Under the pieces are notes generated by a model. It did no database searches, had not been told where the DNA came from, and was given only the letters and a program-made list of their open reading frames with translations. From NCBI GenBank assembly GCA_029934165.1, contig JAOZMU010000076.1, positions 1 to 10,064 of the forward strand: DNA of 10,064 nt, read 5' to 3'. Source of the stretch: Bacteroidales bacterium. Lineage in GTDB: Bacteria; Bacteroidota; Bacteroidia; Bacteroidales; JAOZMU01. Of this stretch, positions 8,112 to 10,064 are shown one piece after another (position 1 is the stretch's first letter; the number at the start of each line of letters is the position of its first letter). A program made the translations under genes and the position numbers.

Positions 8112-8150
8112 CTAAGTACTCTTACAAAAGTTCTTACGCTTTTTATTAAC
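8112..8150 (-). repeat. Intergenic repeat, copy 3 (long form, inverted)
   Basis: On the minus strand this reads the same extension and core as copy 2, starting GTTAATAAAAAGC, with 37 of 39 positions identical. It lies 96 bp after tdk and 96 bp before the deaminase ATG. On the plus strand it reads as a weak hairpin (TAAG/CTTA plus ACT/AGT) followed by CGCTTTTT, which superficially resembles a terminator for tdk. The stem is AT-rich, mismatched and has only seven pairs, so that role is doubtful. Confidence 0.85.
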
Positions 8151-8190
8151 CTAAGTTGTTAATTCACAGCTTAAACGTTTCATAAAAAAT

Positions 8191-8203
8191 AGGTCTTAGA
8201 CCT
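8191..8203. promoter_or_regulatory. Short palindrome upstream of the deaminase gene
   Basis: AGGTCT-T-AGACCT is a perfect 13-bp dyad ending 43 bp before the deaminase ATG. It is relatively GC-rich for this leader, and its position would suit a repressor or activator site. No second copy was noticed in the window, and no regulator gene is adjacent. Confidence 0.3.
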
Positions 8204-8246
8204 TACTCTCCATCTTGACCGAAATATTCAAAATAAGCATAACTAC

Positions 8247-9575
8247 ATGACACACTATGATATAGCAATCGAAAATGGAATTATTGTTACTGTTGATTCC
8301 AATCATACAATTTTAGACAAAGGAACACTTTTGGTGAAAGATGGAATAATCAAAAAAATATACACAACCGAAAATAATCGTCAGGATTATGTAGCTGCTA
8401 AAACCATAAATGCTAGTAATAAGCTGGTTATGCCCGGATTGGTAAACGCTCACACACATATTCCGATGACTATTTATAGAGGCTTTGCAGACGATATGCC
8501 ACTACAAAAATGGTTACACGACTACATATTTCCGGCGGAGCAAAAATTTTCGACGAAAGAGAATATTCTAATTGGCGCGGAACTTGCTGCTGCCGAGATG
8601 ATTAGAAGTGGGACGACTTGCTTTTGCGATATGTATTTTTTTGAGGCTGAGATTGCAACTTTGATTTCAAAAATCGGAATGCGGGCTGTTCTCAGCGAAG
8701 GATTATTCGATTTTCCAAGCCCTAACTGTAAAACACCCAAAGATGGTATAAATTACGCAATCAAGTTGTTCGATAAATGGAATAAACACCCATTTATCGA
8801 CATTGCCTTTTGCTTGCATGCGCCATATACTTGCTCGAAAGAATTAATTTTGGAAGTAAAAAAATTGTCCACAGAAAAAAAGGCTCTACTAAATATTCAT
8901 ATTGCAGAATCCGAGTGGGAATACAATCACTTCATCAAAACGGAAAGATGCACGCCAGTAGAATACCTTGATAAACTGGGAGTTATAGACAATAAGTTGA
9001 TTGCAGCTCATTGCGTTCATGTATCAGATTCAGATATTGAACTACTTGCAAATAAGAAAGTTGGCATAGCTCACAACCCAGAATGCAATATGAAACTAGC
9101 AAGTGGAGCTGCACCAATTCCTAAGCTGTTAGATGCCAACGCAAATATAGGACTCGGTACTGATGGCGTGGCAAGTAATAATAACCATGACTTATTCCAA
9201 GAAATGCGTACTGCTGCCTTGCTTCATAAGTTCAACTCCAATGACTCGACTGTTGCAACAGCAACACAAATTATTGAAATGGCAACAATTGGAAGCGCAA
9301 AAGTCTTACATCTTGACGATAAAATTGGCTCATTAGAAGTAGGTAAACAAGCAGATATTATAATTGTTGACCTTACTCAACCTCACGCAAAACCACTCTA
9401 TAATGTTTATTCTCAAATAGTTTATAGTTTGAGTGGAAGTGATGTTGAGACATCTATTGTTGCAGGAAAAATTCTGATGGAGAATCGAAAACTTAAAACA
9501 ATAAATTATAATTTACTCAAAACAAGAGTTGAGACCTTGGCAAATATTATACGTGCTTATTTATCCTTTTTCTAA
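8247..9575 (+). CDS. mtaD: MtaD-like 5'-methylthioadenosine/S-adenosylhomocysteine deaminase
   Basis: Cytosolic metal-dependent amidohydrolase of 442 residues, in the family that deaminates S-adenosylhomocysteine, methylthioadenosine and related adenosines to inosyl products (purine and methionine salvage). Metal ligands are visible at H69 and H71 (NAHTHIPM), H218 (NIHIAE, with E221) and D306 (LGTDG). H191 (HAPYT) and H255 (AHCVH) fit the substrate pocket and active site. Further family marks are RGFADDMPLQKWL (78-90), GTTCFCDMYFF (122-132), HNPECNMKLASG (276-287) and the C-terminal GSLEVGKQADIIIVDL (361-376). Length is typical. The ATG at 8247 gives the expected MTHYDIAIENG start; no Shine-Dalgarno is seen. 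The very end (IIRAYLSFF) is hydrophobic, and an overlapping frame of the following decayed gene is open across it, so the last few residues may have been altered by a junction. Cytosine or other ring deaminases are less likely given the DMYFF and SNNNHDLF segments. Confidence 0.88.
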   Translation: MTHYDIAIENGIIVTVDSNHTILDKGTLLVKDGIIKKIYTTENNRQDYVAAKTINASNKLVMPGLVNAHTHIPMTIYRGFADDMPLQKWLHDYIFPAEQKFSTKENILIGAELAAAEMIRSGTTCFCDMYFFEAEIATLISKIGMRAVLSEGLFDFPSPNCKTPKDGINYAIKLFDKWNKHPFIDIAFCLHAPYTCSKELILEVKKLSTEKKALLNIHIAESEWEYNHFIKTERCTPVEYLDKLGVIDNKLIAAHCVHVSDSDIELLANKKVGIAHNPECNMKLASGAAPIPKLLDANANIGLGTDGVASNNNHDLFQEMRTAALLHKFNSNDSTVATATQIIEMATIGSAKVLHLDDKIGSLEVGKQADIIIVDLTQPHAKPLYNVYSQIVYSLSGSDVETSIVAGKILMENRKLKTINYNLLKTRVETLANIIRAYLSFF

Positions 9576-9576
9576 A

Positions 9577-10010
9577 GAAGCAGTCAATGAAATAAATGAA
9601 ATAATCGGATCATAATTTTAACATCAAAGTGACGATTTTCGCTATGACATTGAAATAATTTGTAATATATTCAAATTCAATGGTATAAGTGCAAGTCAAA
9701 CTAAGATTGACTATAATTTTCTTGCAAGAATACCGTAACGAAGAAAAAATACAAATTAAAGCGAAGTAAGGAAATTACTGTTTTCTTAAAAAATATACCC
9801 CTTGAATACTTCGTGATAATTGACGATTGGGATATTTATTGCTGCAAAAATAATTTTATTAGAGTAGATTCTTCCTAAGGACTAACAAATGAATACGTAA
9901 ATAAAATTATAGAAATTTTAAACACTAAAACTGAATTAACCGACAAAAATAAGTTTGATTACAAGAATTTTAAAAAAGTACTAGCTATGCAACTCGAACT
10001 AGAGAAATAA
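9577..10010 (+). pseudogene. Decayed gene of unknown family
   Basis: No intact frame exists here, but two joined frames read like protein. Frame A (from 9577) gives EAVNEINEIIGS, stops at 9613-9615 and 9619-9621, then HQSDDFRYDIEIICNIF and KIDYNFLARIP to TAA 9736-9738. From 9735 frame B takes over with VTKKKYKLKRSKEITVFLKN, then IPLEYFVIIDDWDIYCC, a stop at 9876-9878, then GLTNEYVNKIIEILNTKTEL and finally MQLELEK with TAA at 10008-10010. Together this implies about 145 codons with one frameshift and three internal stops. The alternation of hydrophobic and charged residues and the well-formed end look like a former gene. I do not recognise the family. It starts directly after the deaminase stop and its 5' end is not defined. 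The last 54 bases of the window are A-rich with no gene seen. Confidence 0.45.
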
Positions 10011-10064
10011 CGGCATGTTTCATATAGCAAAAAAAAACTTGACACTTTTTCACAAAAAAAGCAA

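Noticed and set aside
8113..8144. Copy 3 plus T-run as a rho-independent terminator of tdk
   Set aside because: Only about seven weak pairs with a mismatch, and the same element elsewhere has the T-run on the wrong strand for its upstream gene.
476..8150. Three short partly palindromic repeats as a CRISPR-like array
   Set aside because: Copies are kilobases apart, in both orientations, and have no regular spacers or cas genes.
6971..8153. TTAACCTA at 6971-6978 and 8146-8153 as a target-site duplication around the inverted repeats
   Set aside because: The left copy lies 25 bp outside the repeat while the right copy overlaps the repeat end, so it does not sit as a duplication should. Eight AT-rich bases can recur by chance.

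Overview
The window is AT-rich and gene-dense. All intact genes lie on the plus strand, and most start codons lack a clear Shine-Dalgarno sequence. Together with a thymidine kinase opening MFLEN...KRGWIEVI, this suggests a member of the Bacteroidota or a relative (Chlorobiota, Ignavibacteria or Kapabacteria type). That placement is inferred from style, not from a marker gene.

Layout. Positions 42-392 (minus) hold the broken 5' part of a gene that looks like a C45-type autoproteolytic acyltransferase/hydrolase. Positions 672-6974 hold a three-gene signalling operon. Its first gene is a 1221-residue hybrid histidine kinase (four-helix sensor, HAMP, GAF, coiled coil, HisKA, HATPase, three receiver domains). 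It is followed by two smaller proteins (430 and 443 residues) that repeat the sensor-HAMP-GAF half of the kinase but stop just where the coiled coil and kinase would begin. Positions 7398-8015 encode thymidine kinase (tdk). Positions 8247-9575 encode an MtaD-like methylthioadenosine/S-adenosylhomocysteine deaminase. Positions 9577-10010 carry a decayed gene of unknown family.

Between the genes lies a short repeat in three copies: upstream of the signalling operon, just downstream of it, and, inverted, between tdk and the deaminase. The last two are 37/39 identical and form an inverted pair around tdk.

How the parts fit. The operon most plausibly makes one membrane signalling unit in which three different sensor domains feed a single kinase through matching HAMP-GAF modules. 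This is inferred from shared architecture and from coupling of the genes (23-bp gap, 11-bp overlap). No HPt protein or DNA-binding regulator is present, so the output partner must be encoded elsewhere. The tdk and mtaD products both act in nucleoside salvage but are separated by 231 bp containing a repeat, so co-transcription is uncertain. The most notable features are the kinase-less sensor paralogues and the repeat family. The kinase, tdk and mtaD are ordinary members of known families.
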